Positions 1 to 7,935 of a stretch of DNA of 64,000 nt are shown here, one piece after another. Each line of letters opens with the position of its first letter. Positions within the stretch are counted from its first letter, which is position 1. The DNA comes from Xiheimicrobium sp033763395. Its GTDB lineage: Bacteria; Myxococcota; Myxococcia; Myxococcales; Myxococcaceae. The notes under the pieces were generated by a model. The model did not search any database. It was not told where the DNA came from and worked only from the letters and a program-made list of their open reading frames with translations. The stretch spans positions 39,548 through 103,547 of the forward strand of contig JANRKQ010000036.1 of NCBI GenBank assembly GCA_033763395.1, written 5' to 3'. A program made the translations under genes and the position numbers.

Positions 1-211
1 CGGCCCGCGCCTCGGCGAGGAAGCGCTCGACCAGCTCCTTCTCGTTCGAGAGCGACGGCAACAGCACCTTCACCGCCACGCGCTTGCCGATGAGCGGCTG
101 CCGGCCTTCGTACACCTCACCCATGCCGCCCACTCCGATGCGGGCGATGACGTCGTACTCGCCGATCTTCCGGCCGGAGAGATCGGTGCGACTGGGTTCG
201 GACTCGGACAC
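1..211 (-). CDS. Ser/Thr protein kinase, N-terminal fragment (runs off window)
   Basis: The 5' end of a Hanks-type Ser/Thr kinase, cut by the window edge after about 70 codons. The translation carries the glycine-rich ATP loop (IGVGGMGEVYEG) and the catalytic-lysine strand (KRVAVKVL), followed by the start of helix C (VERFLAEARA). A GTG at 209-211 is the likely start. The longer upstream reading has no kinase-like residues. The rest of the catalytic domain and any sensor tail lie outside the window, so its signal is unknown. Confidence 0.85.
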   Translation of the reverse strand, partial: MSESEPSRTDLSGRKIGEYDVIARIGVGGMGEVYEGRQPLIGKRVAVKVLLPSLSNEKELVERFLAEARA

Positions 212-281
212 GCGAGCGCGACTGTAGCGGGGAAGGGCGGCGAACGCGCGTTCACCGTCGGGCTGCGCCTACACCTGCCTA

Positions 282-1355
282 CTACTGGCCAGCGGGGATG
301 GTGAGGAGCGGCATCGGCAGGGAGGCCCGCCCCGCCTGCATGTTGAACAACTGAATGAGCAGCATGAAGGTGCTTTTCGACTCGAGATCGTCGTCCGCGA
401 TGAAGAACCAGTGCCCGCGGTGGAAGGCCTTCACGGCGGCCTGGGCGGGCTCTCGGGGCGACGTCTGCACTCGAAACATGCCGTCGAGCACGCGGTTCCA
501 GTCGAAGCGACGGCCGTCGGCGTCGCGCGTGACCGTCACGAGCCGCGCCCGCTCGTGCTCCGCGGGTACCTCGACGCCCTGCGACAGGTAGAACATCGCG
601 CCCAGAATCGACCGGAGCCGAACGCGCAGTACGCCAATCTCCTTGCGAGTGAAGTCCTCGGTGAGACGGAAGCGGGACTCGTCCCGCGGCAGGGACAGGA
701 GGTCGCGCACGATGGTGACCGCTTCGGGATTCCGGGCGTTCGCGTCGAGGAAGAGCAGCCCCGTCTCGGCCCCGTCGTTGCGAACGATGCCCAGCGAGAG
801 ATCCTCGTCGAGCTGCAGAGACCGCAGCGCTCGGAGCAGGTCAATGAAGCGCTCCGTGTCGGGCGGAGACGACGGAGTCGGCCCGGTCGCCGACGGTGCG
901 TTGGACAAGGTGTTCAGCCGGTCGACGGTGAGGTGAAAGACGCGGGCGATCTTCCACCCTGAAGAGGCCACCATCGCGAGCGTCTGCAGTGACACCGGCG
1001 CCACCAGGCGCTTCACGAAGTCGTCGCCACGAATGGGGAGGAAGGTGGTGGTGGGGGTGACCGAGACCGTGCCCGAGATCGTCCCCGTGGCGGTGGGCGC
1101 CGGCATGAGCAGGTTGCCGCCGCCACCGCTGACCGAGAGCGTGCTCGCGTTCGTCTGCTGGGTCGTCAGGCTGGCCACGTCGAGGAACGCGGGGGTGTCG
1201 CGGTACCGCAGCCGAACGATGTTGAGGAGGAACTGCGAGTCCGACGTCAGCGCCAGCCGCTCGTTGTACGACGCCTGCACCTCGGGCAGCGACTGCGCCC
1301 CCAGCGTGGCGCAGCCCACGAGCCCCAGGCACGCCACCAGGACACACGTGCGCAT
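282..1355 (-). CDS. Predicted lipoprotein, function unknown
   Basis: A 357-residue protein starting with a lipoprotein signal peptide; the lipobox LVGC places the lipidated Cys at about residue 15. The mature part is mostly helical in composition, with a Gly/Thr-rich stretch at about residues 75-105 and a Pro/Ser-rich linker near 155-165. I recognise no catalytic domain. It is followed on the same strand by the kinase fragment at 1-211, with about 70 nt between them, so the two may be cotranscribed. Envelope location is inferred from the lipobox; function is not. Confidence 0.8.
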   Translation of the reverse strand: MRTCVLVACLGLVGCATLGAQSLPEVQASYNERLALTSDSQFLLNIVRLRYRDTPAFLDVASLTTQQTNASTLSVSGGGGNLLMPAPTATGTISGTVSVTPTTTFLPIRGDDFVKRLVAPVSLQTLAMVASSGWKIARVFHLTVDRLNTLSNAPSATGPTPSSPPDTERFIDLLRALRSLQLDEDLSLGIVRNDGAETGLLFLDANARNPEAVTIVRDLLSLPRDESRFRLTEDFTRKEIGVLRVRLRSILGAMFYLSQGVEVPAEHERARLVTVTRDADGRRFDWNRVLDGMFRVQTSPREPAQAAVKAFHRGHWFFIADDDLESKSTFMLLIQLFNMQAGRASLPMPLLTIPAGQ

Positions 1356-1564
1356 GGCCGACGCATACCCCTGATCCGACTGATGTTGTCCCGCGAAATG
1401 GCGGCCGATCGTCTCTGATCGGTCGTCTCACCCGTTCGCAGCACCCACACCCACATGAGCGCCACCGTCGTCTCGCCTGCCGCGGCCCGCCTTCAGTCGT
1501 GTACGGTCCCGCGCGGCTTTCGCGCTCGTTCCACCCAACAACGCCTGAAGCAGGGGGAGTCTCC

Positions 1565-4500
1565 ATGACCACGAAGATCCAGAACACGTCCGCGCAGTCG
1601 GTGAAGCTGGCGAAGCCGGCGATCCTCTCGAAGCCCGACGCGAGCGCGGCTGCCGAGCTCAACAAGCTGGCCGCCCAGAACCCCGGCAAGGGCAGCATCT
1701 CGGGCGAAGAGATGGCCAAGGCCATTCTCAACGGCACGAAGGACGCCGACGGCCAGGCGGCCGGCAAGGAGTTCGACGCGGTCAAGAAGTTCGTCCAGAA
1801 GCACGGCGACAAGCTGTCGCCCGAGGCGAAGAAGGTGTTCGACGTCTACTCGCGTGAGGCGATGAAGGCGCGCGCCAACGGGCAGACGGGCATCGACTTC
1901 CGCAACTACAACGCCATGCAGCGCCAGATGCTGGCGGTGGCGAAGCCCCAGTACAAGGACGCGTCGGCGGCGAAGGCGCTCAACGAGCTGGCGGCGGGCA
2001 ACACGAAGAAGGGCTCCATCTCGGGCAAGGAGATGATGGACGCGATTCTCAAGGGCACGAAGGACCTCGACGGCGCCTCGTCGACCCGCGAGTTCCAGGA
2101 CATCTCGAAGTTCGCGCGCGAGAACGCGCACCTGCTCTCGCCCGAGGCGAAGAAGGTGTTCGACGTGTACGCGAAGGCGGCGCAGGGCGCTGGCAAGGGT
2201 GGCATCCCCATGCCGGCGTACAACCGCATGGCGCGCGACATGATGCGGGCGGCGACGCCCAACTATCAGGACCTCTCGGCCGGTAAGCAGCTCGAGGCGC
2301 TCGCGGCGAACAACAAGGAGCCGGGCTCCATCTCGGGCAAGGAGATGATGGACGCCATCGTCAAGGGCACGCGCGACCTCGACGGCAAGGCGGCCACCAC
2401 CGAGTTCCGCGACATCGCCAAGTTCGTGCGTGAGAACGAGCAGCTCCTCTCGCCCGAGGCGAAGGCCACCTTCGCGGTCTACGAGAAGACGGTGCAGGGC
2501 GCGAAGAACGGGCAGATCGGCCTGCGCGACTTCATGAAGATGCAGGGCGAGATGGCGAAGGTGGCGGGCCCGAAGTACGCCGACGCCTCGATGGCGAGCC
2601 AGCTCAACGCGCTCGCCGGCAACAACAAGGAGCCCGGCAGCATCTCGGGGCGTGAGCTGACCCAGGCGCTGCTCAACGGCTCGCGCGACTACGACGGCCA
2701 GGCGGCGGGCGCGGAGTTCCGCGACGCGGCCAAGTTCGTCAAGGAGAACGGACACCTGCTCTCGCCCGAGGCGAAGCAGGCCTTCGCCGTGTACCAGAAG
2801 TACGCCGCGGCGGCGCAGGCCAAGGGCGAGGCCGGCATCGCGCCCCAGGACTTCGCGCGCATGAGCCTCGAGATGCAGCGCGCGGGCGCGCCCCGGTACG
2901 GCGACCAGTCGGCCGCGCAGGCCCTCAACGCGCTGGCGGCGGGCAACACGAAGCCTGGCAGCATCTCGGGCCGTGAGATGGAGCAGGCGATCATCTCGGG
3001 CACCCGCGACCTCGACAACCAGGCCGCAGGCAAGGAGTACGCCGACCTCGCGAAGTTCGTGAAGGAGAACGGCCACCTCCTCTCGCCGCAGGCGAAGGCC
3101 ACCTTCGCCGTCTACGAGAAGTACGCGAAGGCGGCGCAGGCGAAGGGCCAGACCGGCATCCCGCTGGGCGAGTACTCGAAGATGCAGCTCGAGATGTCTT
3201 CGCTCAACCGGCCGCACTTCCCCGTCATCAACCCCGGCGCGGTGCTCGGCTCGCTGCTGCAGGGGCCTCCGCCCACGCCGCCGCAGGTTGGCGCCGCGCT
3301 GCAGAACGGCCTCGACTCGATCCAGAACACCTTCGGGCAGCTGGGCTCGTTGTTCCCCGGCGTGCCGGGCTTCGGTGGCGCGCAGGAGCAGCTCCAGCAG
3401 CTCGGCGCCGAGCTCGCCAAGGAGTTCTTCGGCGCGCTGGGTGAGGGCCTGGTGAAGGCGCTCAACGACGCCGCGGTGAAGCTCGGCGGCGCGCCGGCCA
3501 ACGAAAAGGATCCGCTCAACCTCGCGGACGCGCTGGCCGAGTTCAAGAAGGGCGTCGAGGACCTGTTCAAGGAAGGCGCCAAGCCGCCGCCGCTCGGCAT
3601 CCCGAAGCCCTACATGCCGCCCATCATCTTCACGCCTCGGCCCGACGCCGGCGCGACGGCCGCAGTCAACGAGCTCCTCAAGAACAACACGAAGCCGGGC
3701 TCGATCTCGGGCAAGGAGATGACCGAGGCCATCATCAAGGGCACGGCCGACCTCGACAACCAGGCCGCCGGCACCGAGTTCGCGGCCTTCCAGAAGCTGG
3801 TGAAGGAGAACCCGAAGCTGCTGTCGCCCGAAGCGAAGAAGGCCTTCGAGGTGTACGAGAAGCACGCCCGCGCGGCGCAGGCGAAGGGCCAGACCGGCAT
3901 CCCCATGGGGGACTACCTGCACATGCAGCGCGAGATGCGCGCGGTGTCGGGCCCGCTGTACCAGGACGCTTCGGCGGCCAGCCAGCTCGAGGCGCTCGCG
4001 AAGCAGAACACGAAGCCGGGCTCCATTTCGGGCAAGGAGATGGTCGACGCCATCATTCAGGGCACCGTCGACAAGGACGGCCAGGCCGCGGGCAAGGAGT
4101 ACGGCGACATCGCCAAGTTCGTGCGCGAGAACGAGCAGCTGCTCTCGCCCGAGGCGAAGAAGGCGTTCTCGGTCTACGAGTCGCACGTCAAGTCGGCCCA
4201 GGCGCGCGGCCAGACGGGCATCGACCTTCGCGACTTCGCCCGCATGGAGCAGCAGCTCCAGTTCGTCGGCCAGCCCCGCTACCAGGACGCCTCGGCCGCC
4301 TCGTCGCTCAACGCGCTCGCCGCGGGCAACAAGGCGCCGGGCTCGATCAGCGGCAACGAGATGGCTGACGCCATCAGCCGCGCCACGCGCGACCTCGACA
4401 ACCAGGCCGCCGGCAAGGAGTTCGCCGACATCTCGAAGTTCGTGAAGGAGAACGAGCAGCTCCTGTCCCCCGAGGCGAAGCGCGCGTTCGGCGTGTACGA

Positions 4501-5236
4501 GAAGTACGCGAAGGCTGCGCAGGCGAAGGGCCAGACGGGCCTGACGATGTTCGACTCGGTGCGCATGAACGCCGAGATGCGCCAGGTGGGCTCGCCCCAG
4601 TACCAGGACGCGTCGGCGGCGAAGGCCCTCAACGCGCTGGCGGCCGGCAACAAGCAGCCGGGCTCGATCAGCGGGCAGGAGCTGTCGAACGCCATCTTCA
4701 ACGGCATCAAGGACCTCGACGGCAAGGCCGCCACCACCGAGTTCCGCGACATCGCCAAGTTCGTGAAGGAGAACGAGCAGCTGCTGTCGCCCGAGGCGAA
4801 GCGGGTGTTCCAGACCTACGAGAACACGGTGAAGAAGGACCCGAGCCTGTCGCTGGGCGATCTGTTCAAGCTCAAGGCGAGCATGGACAAGGTGGGCCAG
4901 CCCTCGTTCCAGGACTCGTCGGCGGGCGCGGCCATCAAGGACCTGGCGGCGAAGAACCGCACGCCGGGCTCCATCAGCCCCAACGAGATGCGCGACGCGA
5001 TCCTGCGTGGCACGCGTGACCCGGACTCGCAGGCGGCCGGCAAGGAGTTCGCCGACTTCTCGAAGTTCGTGAAGGAGAACGAGCAGCTGCTGTCGCCCGG
5101 CGCGAAGAAGGTGTTCGCCGCCTACGAGAAGGCCGCGAAGGCGGCGCAGGCGAAGGGCCAGACGGGCATCGACTCGGGCGCGTACCAGAAGATGTCGCGT
5201 GAGATGCTGATGCTCACGTTCTTCCCGCAGCGCTGA
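1565..5236 (+). CDS. Ten-repeat protein with ~105-residue units, function unknown
   Basis: A 1223-residue protein built from ten near-identical units of about 103-108 residues. Five units span roughly residues 22-547, a Pro/Gly-rich and helical linker spans 548-690, and five more run to the C-terminus. The unit core reads PGSISGKEM, then DLDxQAAGKEF, KFVKENEQLLSPEAK and AKGQTGI. The G-x-I-S-x-x-E and T-G-I-x-x-x-D-F segments look like relics of EF-hand loops but lack the acidic calcium ligands; this is inference. The ATG at 1565 is preceded by a strong AGGGGGA ribosome site and is preferred over an upstream in-frame start at 1499. There is no signal peptide and no TM segment. Confidence 0.9.
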   Translation: MTTKIQNTSAQSVKLAKPAILSKPDASAAAELNKLAAQNPGKGSISGEEMAKAILNGTKDADGQAAGKEFDAVKKFVQKHGDKLSPEAKKVFDVYSREAMKARANGQTGIDFRNYNAMQRQMLAVAKPQYKDASAAKALNELAAGNTKKGSISGKEMMDAILKGTKDLDGASSTREFQDISKFARENAHLLSPEAKKVFDVYAKAAQGAGKGGIPMPAYNRMARDMMRAATPNYQDLSAGKQLEALAANNKEPGSISGKEMMDAIVKGTRDLDGKAATTEFRDIAKFVRENEQLLSPEAKATFAVYEKTVQGAKNGQIGLRDFMKMQGEMAKVAGPKYADASMASQLNALAGNNKEPGSISGRELTQALLNGSRDYDGQAAGAEFRDAAKFVKENGHLLSPEAKQAFAVYQKYAAAAQAKGEAGIAPQDFARMSLEMQRAGAPRYGDQSAAQALNALAAGNTKPGSISGREMEQAIISGTRDLDNQAAGKEYADLAKFVKENGHLLSPQAKATFAVYEKYAKAAQAKGQTGIPLGEYSKMQLEMSSLNRPHFPVINPGAVLGSLLQGPPPTPPQVGAALQNGLDSIQNTFGQLGSLFPGVPGFGGAQEQLQQLGAELAKEFFGALGEGLVKALNDAAVKLGGAPANEKDPLNLADALAEFKKGVEDLFKEGAKPPPLGIPKPYMPPIIFTPRPDAGATAAVNELLKNNTKPGSISGKEMTEAIIKGTADLDNQAAGTEFAAFQKLVKENPKLLSPEAKKAFEVYEKHARAAQAKGQTGIPMGDYLHMQREMRAVSGPLYQDASAASQLEALAKQNTKPGSISGKEMVDAIIQGTVDKDGQAAGKEYGDIAKFVRENEQLLSPEAKKAFSVYESHVKSAQARGQTGIDLRDFARMEQQLQFVGQPRYQDASAASSLNALAAGNKAPGSISGNEMADAISRATRDLDNQAAGKEFADISKFVKENEQLLSPEAKRAFGVYEKYAKAAQAKGQTGLTMFDSVRMNAEMRQVGSPQYQDASAAKALNALAAGNKQPGSISGQELSNAIFNGIKDLDGKAATTEFRDIAKFVKENEQLLSPEAKRVFQTYENTVKKDPSLSLGDLFKLKASMDKVGQPSFQDSSAGAAIKDLAAKNRTPGSISPNEMRDAILRGTRDPDSQAAGKEFADFSKFVKENEQLLSPGAKKVFAAYEKAAKAAQAKGQTGIDSGAYQKMSREMLMLTFFPQR
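1630..5220 (+). repeat. Ten in-frame coding repeats (309-324 bp units)
   Basis: DNA-level view of the repeats in the preceding gene. Unit starts, taken at the DASAA-like motif, fall near 1630, 1957, 2269, 2578, 2899, 3637, 3961, 4282, 4603 and 4909. Unit length varies by whole codons (103-108). A unique linker of about 430 bp separates units 5 and 6. Units 3 and 9, and units 7, 8 and 10, share long identical stretches (for example KFVKENEQLLSP), as expected from recent duplication or gene conversion. Confidence 0.9.
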
Positions 5237-5257
5237 AAGGCCCGCGCCCGCACGCTC

Positions 5258-5299
5258 GCCCCTGTCGTGGCGCTCCCTTCGGAGCCCACGGCGGGGGCG
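5258..5299. terminator. Possible bidirectional terminator hairpin between convergent genes
   Basis: An imperfect GC-rich inverted repeat lies in the 71-bp gap between the repeat-protein gene and the convergent gene at 5308. The arms GTGG-GCTC and GAGC-CCAC close a short CCTTCG loop, and CGCCCC pairs with GGGGGCG further out. There is no clear U tract, so termination activity is only suggested by position and structure. Confidence 0.35.
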
Positions 5300-5307
5300 A
5301 CGTCGTT

Positions 5308-6390
5308 TCAGGGGTGCGTGAAGTACAGCGGGTCGCGCCCCACGGCTTCGGCGGCACCGAGGTCGTTCCCCCGGGGCTGGCCCGCCGAGGCCACGCGCGG
5401 GAGCCCGTCGTCTCCAGCCCCGCCCGGGCGCACGATGGCGACCTGCTTCACTTTGGGGTTTTTTGGAATGGCGTAGACGAGCTGGCCGGCGTCGGCGGCC
5501 GCGACGGCGCCGTCTGCGTCCACCTTCAGCCAGCCGACCGCCGCGGCCTCGTAGCGCAGCCAGTCGACCGTCTGGGCGAGGGACAGCTCACGGCCCTGGC
5601 GATGGTGCGGAATCGGGCACTCCATGGCGAGCGAGACGTCCCACGCGAAGACGTGCGCGCGGGAGCCATCGGGCGCGTCGTAGCGCTTGTTCTTCGCCAC
5701 GGCGAACTGGTCGATGACGGTCCACAGGATGCGGGGGTTGCGCTTGGTCGGCTTGCTCTTGACGGGCGCCGTCAGCGCGCGCCACGTCGAACGCGTCTGC
5801 ACCTTCGAGGCGGGCGTCTCGCCGTCGAAGAACTGATGGCTCGACGACGACGGCTCTTCTTCATCGGCGTCGAGGTGGAGCTGCCGGCTGCGGCCCAACA
5901 GCACCTCGATCTTCTCCTTCTCGTTGTCGTCGAAGGCCGAGGCGCGCAGCGCCTTCTGAAAGGGGTTGGTCTGCTTCACCGAGGGGTTCGTCGGCACCAC
6001 GCCCACCGCTGGCAGGCTGGGGTGCGAGACCTTCGGTGGTGACTCCGATGGGACGCGCGGCAGGCTCTGAGACGAGGCCGACGCGACCTTGGGCAGGCTC
6101 TGGTGCGACACCCGCGGCGTCGACTCGGAGGTGACGCGCGGGAGGCCCTGCGCCGACGCGCCAGGCGCTTTGGCGGCGGGCATGCCACCGGCGGTGCTGG
6201 TGCGCGGAATCGAGCCGGTGCTCGTGCGGGGCGGGGCGCTCCCGGCGGCCGGCATCGAGCCGCCCGTGCTGGTGCGTGGAATCGCCCCAGTGCTGGTGCG
6301 CGGGGGGACCGTCGGAACCCGCCCGTGCCCGTCACCCTTCGGCGGCGCCGGCTTCTGACCGTGGGGTGGTTTGCCCTGCTCACTGCTCAT
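5308..6390 (-). CDS. PRTST-repeat protein with a conserved-looking C-terminal domain
   Basis: About 360 residues. The N-terminal half (residues about 1-150) is low-complexity Pro/Ser/Thr/Lys sequence with four PRTST motifs and further LPRV/LPKV-S motifs. The C-terminal half (about 190-300) is globular, with ILWTVIDQFAVAKNKRY and a WDVSLAMECPIPHH segment, and is not a family I recognise. There is no signal peptide. The ATG at 6390 was chosen; a GTG two codons upstream is also possible. The Thr-rich PRTST repeats could be substrates for the Ser/Thr kinases common in this genome, but that is speculation. Confidence 0.75.
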   Translation of the reverse strand: MSSEQGKPPHGQKPAPPKGDGHGRVPTVPPRTSTGAIPRTSTGGSMPAAGSAPPRTSTGSIPRTSTAGGMPAAKAPGASAQGLPRVTSESTPRVSHQSLPKVASASSQSLPRVPSESPPKVSHPSLPAVGVVPTNPSVKQTNPFQKALRASAFDDNEKEKIEVLLGRSRQLHLDADEEEPSSSSHQFFDGETPASKVQTRSTWRALTAPVKSKPTKRNPRILWTVIDQFAVAKNKRYDAPDGSRAHVFAWDVSLAMECPIPHHRQGRELSLAQTVDWLRYEAAAVGWLKVDADGAVAAADAGQLVYAIPKNPKVKQVAIVRPGGAGDDGLPRVASAGQPRGNDLGAAEAVGRDPLYFTHP

Positions 6391-6475
6391 CGTCACCCGA
6401 AGGTAGCCTAGACGGCGTCCACCACGCTGCTCTCTGCAGCGAGCGCCATGATGCAGCAGCGCGGGAGTGAGGGAG

Positions 6476-6548
6476 TGCCCAGGGCCGGAATCGAACCAGC
6501 GACACGGGGATTTTCAGTCCCCTGCTCTACCAACTGAGCTACCTGGGC
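6476..6548 (-). tRNA. tRNA-Phe (GAA)
   Basis: A complete 73-nt cloverleaf on the minus strand. The acceptor stem GCCCAGG pairs with CCTGGGC, the D-arm is GCTC-AGTTGGTA-GAGC, the anticodon arm is GGGGA-CTGAAAA-TCCCC with anticodon GAA, and the T-arm contains TTCGATT. The discriminator base is A and CCA is not encoded. Confidence 0.97.
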
Positions 6549-6648
6549 GGGCCAACCACCTGCAAAAGCGGTCGCGCTTCTGCCTGCGACCGACACCTCC
6601 GTCAAGCACTTCGTCGACGCGTCCCCGGGGCGGCGCCTGACGGCGTGT

Positions 6649-7935
6649 TCACCCGCGGAACGTCGCGGGATCGACCCCGTGCTGCTCCAGCAACTTGTAG
6701 AGGTAGCTGCGGGCGATGCCGGCCTCGCGCGCCGCCGCGGCGGCCGAGCCCTGGTGCCGGGCCAGCAGCGCCTCGAGGTAGCTCTTCTCGAAGGCGGCCA
6801 ACGCGCGCTCGCGGGCGATGTGAAAGTCGCCGCCGGTGCCGGTCTGCGGGGGCCTGGGCAGCACGGCGTCTTCTCCGAGCGCCAGAATGCGGTCGACGAC
6901 GTTCTTGAGCTCGCGCACGTTGCCCGGCCACTGCCACGCCGACAACGCGGCCAGCGCGCTCGGCGACAGCTTCGCCCCCGGCCGCGCCGCGTGAGCGAAG
7001 GCCTGGGCGAGCAGCGCCACGTCGTCGAGCCGCTCCTTCAGCGCCGGCACCTCGAGCACGATGGCCGACAGCCGGTAGTAGAGGTCGGCGCGGAACCGCC
7101 CCGCCTTCACCAGCGCCGGCAGCTCGTGCTGCGTGGTGGCCACCAGGCGGAAGTCCGACGCGCGCGTCTTCGGCTCGCCCACCCGCTGGAAGGTGCCCGT
7201 CTCGAGCACGCGCAGCAGCAACGGCTGGAGCTCGAGCGGAAGCGCGGCCACCTCGTCGAGCATCAAGGTGCCGCCGTTGGCTCCTTCGATGACGCCCGCC
7301 GCGTCCTTCACCGCGCCCGTGAAGGCGCCCTTCACGTGGCCGAAGAGGGTGGCTTGCACCAGCTCGCCGGTGGCCGAGCCGCAGTCGAAGGTGACGAAGG
7401 CGGCGCTCTTTCTCGCAGACAGCTCGTGGAGCGTGCGCGCGCACGCCTCTTTCCCGGCGCCCGTGGGCCCGTGCAGCAGCACCGAGGCGTCCGTCGGGCC
7501 GACCTGCTCGAGCTGAGAGAAGAGTCGCCGCATCGGCTCCGAGCGGCCCAGCAGCGGGCCCAGGCCCTCGCGCGGCGTCGCCTGCACCGACACCTTCGGC
7601 AGCACGGCGAGCTGGGTGCTCCCGACCTCGCCGACGGCCCCCAGCGGCAGATCGAGCACCGTCAGCCGGGCCCCCTGGTACCGGGTGCCGTTCTTCGAGC
7701 CGAGATCGCGCACGCGCACCCGCACGCCGAGCAGCTCGATCGAAAGGTGCCGCCGGCTCACCGCCCCGTCCGACAGCTTCAACTGACAGTCGGCGTGCGT
7801 GCCCACCAGCGCCGTGCCCGCGTCGACGAGGAGCTCGCGCCCGAGATCGGGCCCCGCCAGCACGAGGAGGCGCACCGGCAGGGGTTTGAACGGCGCCGCC
7901 GTCTGGTCGAGCGTTCGCGTGTCGTCGGAGATCAT
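6649..7935 (-). CDS. FHA-domain sigma-54 transcriptional activator (Fis family)
   Basis: A 428-residue enhancer-binding protein. An FHA domain (about 20-100, with VSRRHLSIEL and GSKNGT) reads phosphothreonine. The AAA+ domain follows, with Walker A GPTGAGKE, an intact GAFTGA loop for contact with sigma-54, Walker B LMLDEV and the arginine region RADLYYRLS. A C-terminal Fis-type helix-turn-helix (AREAGIARSYLYKLLEQ) completes it. The ATG at 7935 overlaps the stop of the upstream kinase gene as ATGA, so the two are translationally coupled. By analogy with myxobacterial systems the kinase probably controls this regulator. There is no receiver domain. Confidence 0.93.
   Translation of the reverse strand: MISDDTRTLDQTAAPFKPLPVRLLVLAGPDLGRELLVDAGTALVGTHADCQLKLSDGAVSRRHLSIELLGVRVRVRDLGSKNGTRYQGARLTVLDLPLGAVGEVGSTQLAVLPKVSVQATPREGLGPLLGRSEPMRRLFSQLEQVGPTDASVLLHGPTGAGKEACARTLHELSARKSAAFVTFDCGSATGELVQATLFGHVKGAFTGAVKDAAGVIEGANGGTLMLDEVAALPLELQPLLLRVLETGTFQRVGEPKTRASDFRLVATTQHELPALVKAGRFRADLYYRLSAIVLEVPALKERLDDVALLAQAFAHAARPGAKLSPSALAALSAWQWPGNVRELKNVVDRILALGEDAVLPRPPQTGTGGDFHIARERALAAFEKSYLEALLARHQGSAAAAAREAGIARSYLYKLLEQHGVDPATFRG

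Noticed and set aside
1493..4186. 897-codon minus-strand frame opposite the repeat protein
   Set aside because: Antisense reflection of the ten-unit repeats (Leu/Arg/Val-rich); the plus strand has the ribosome site and conserved repeat protein.
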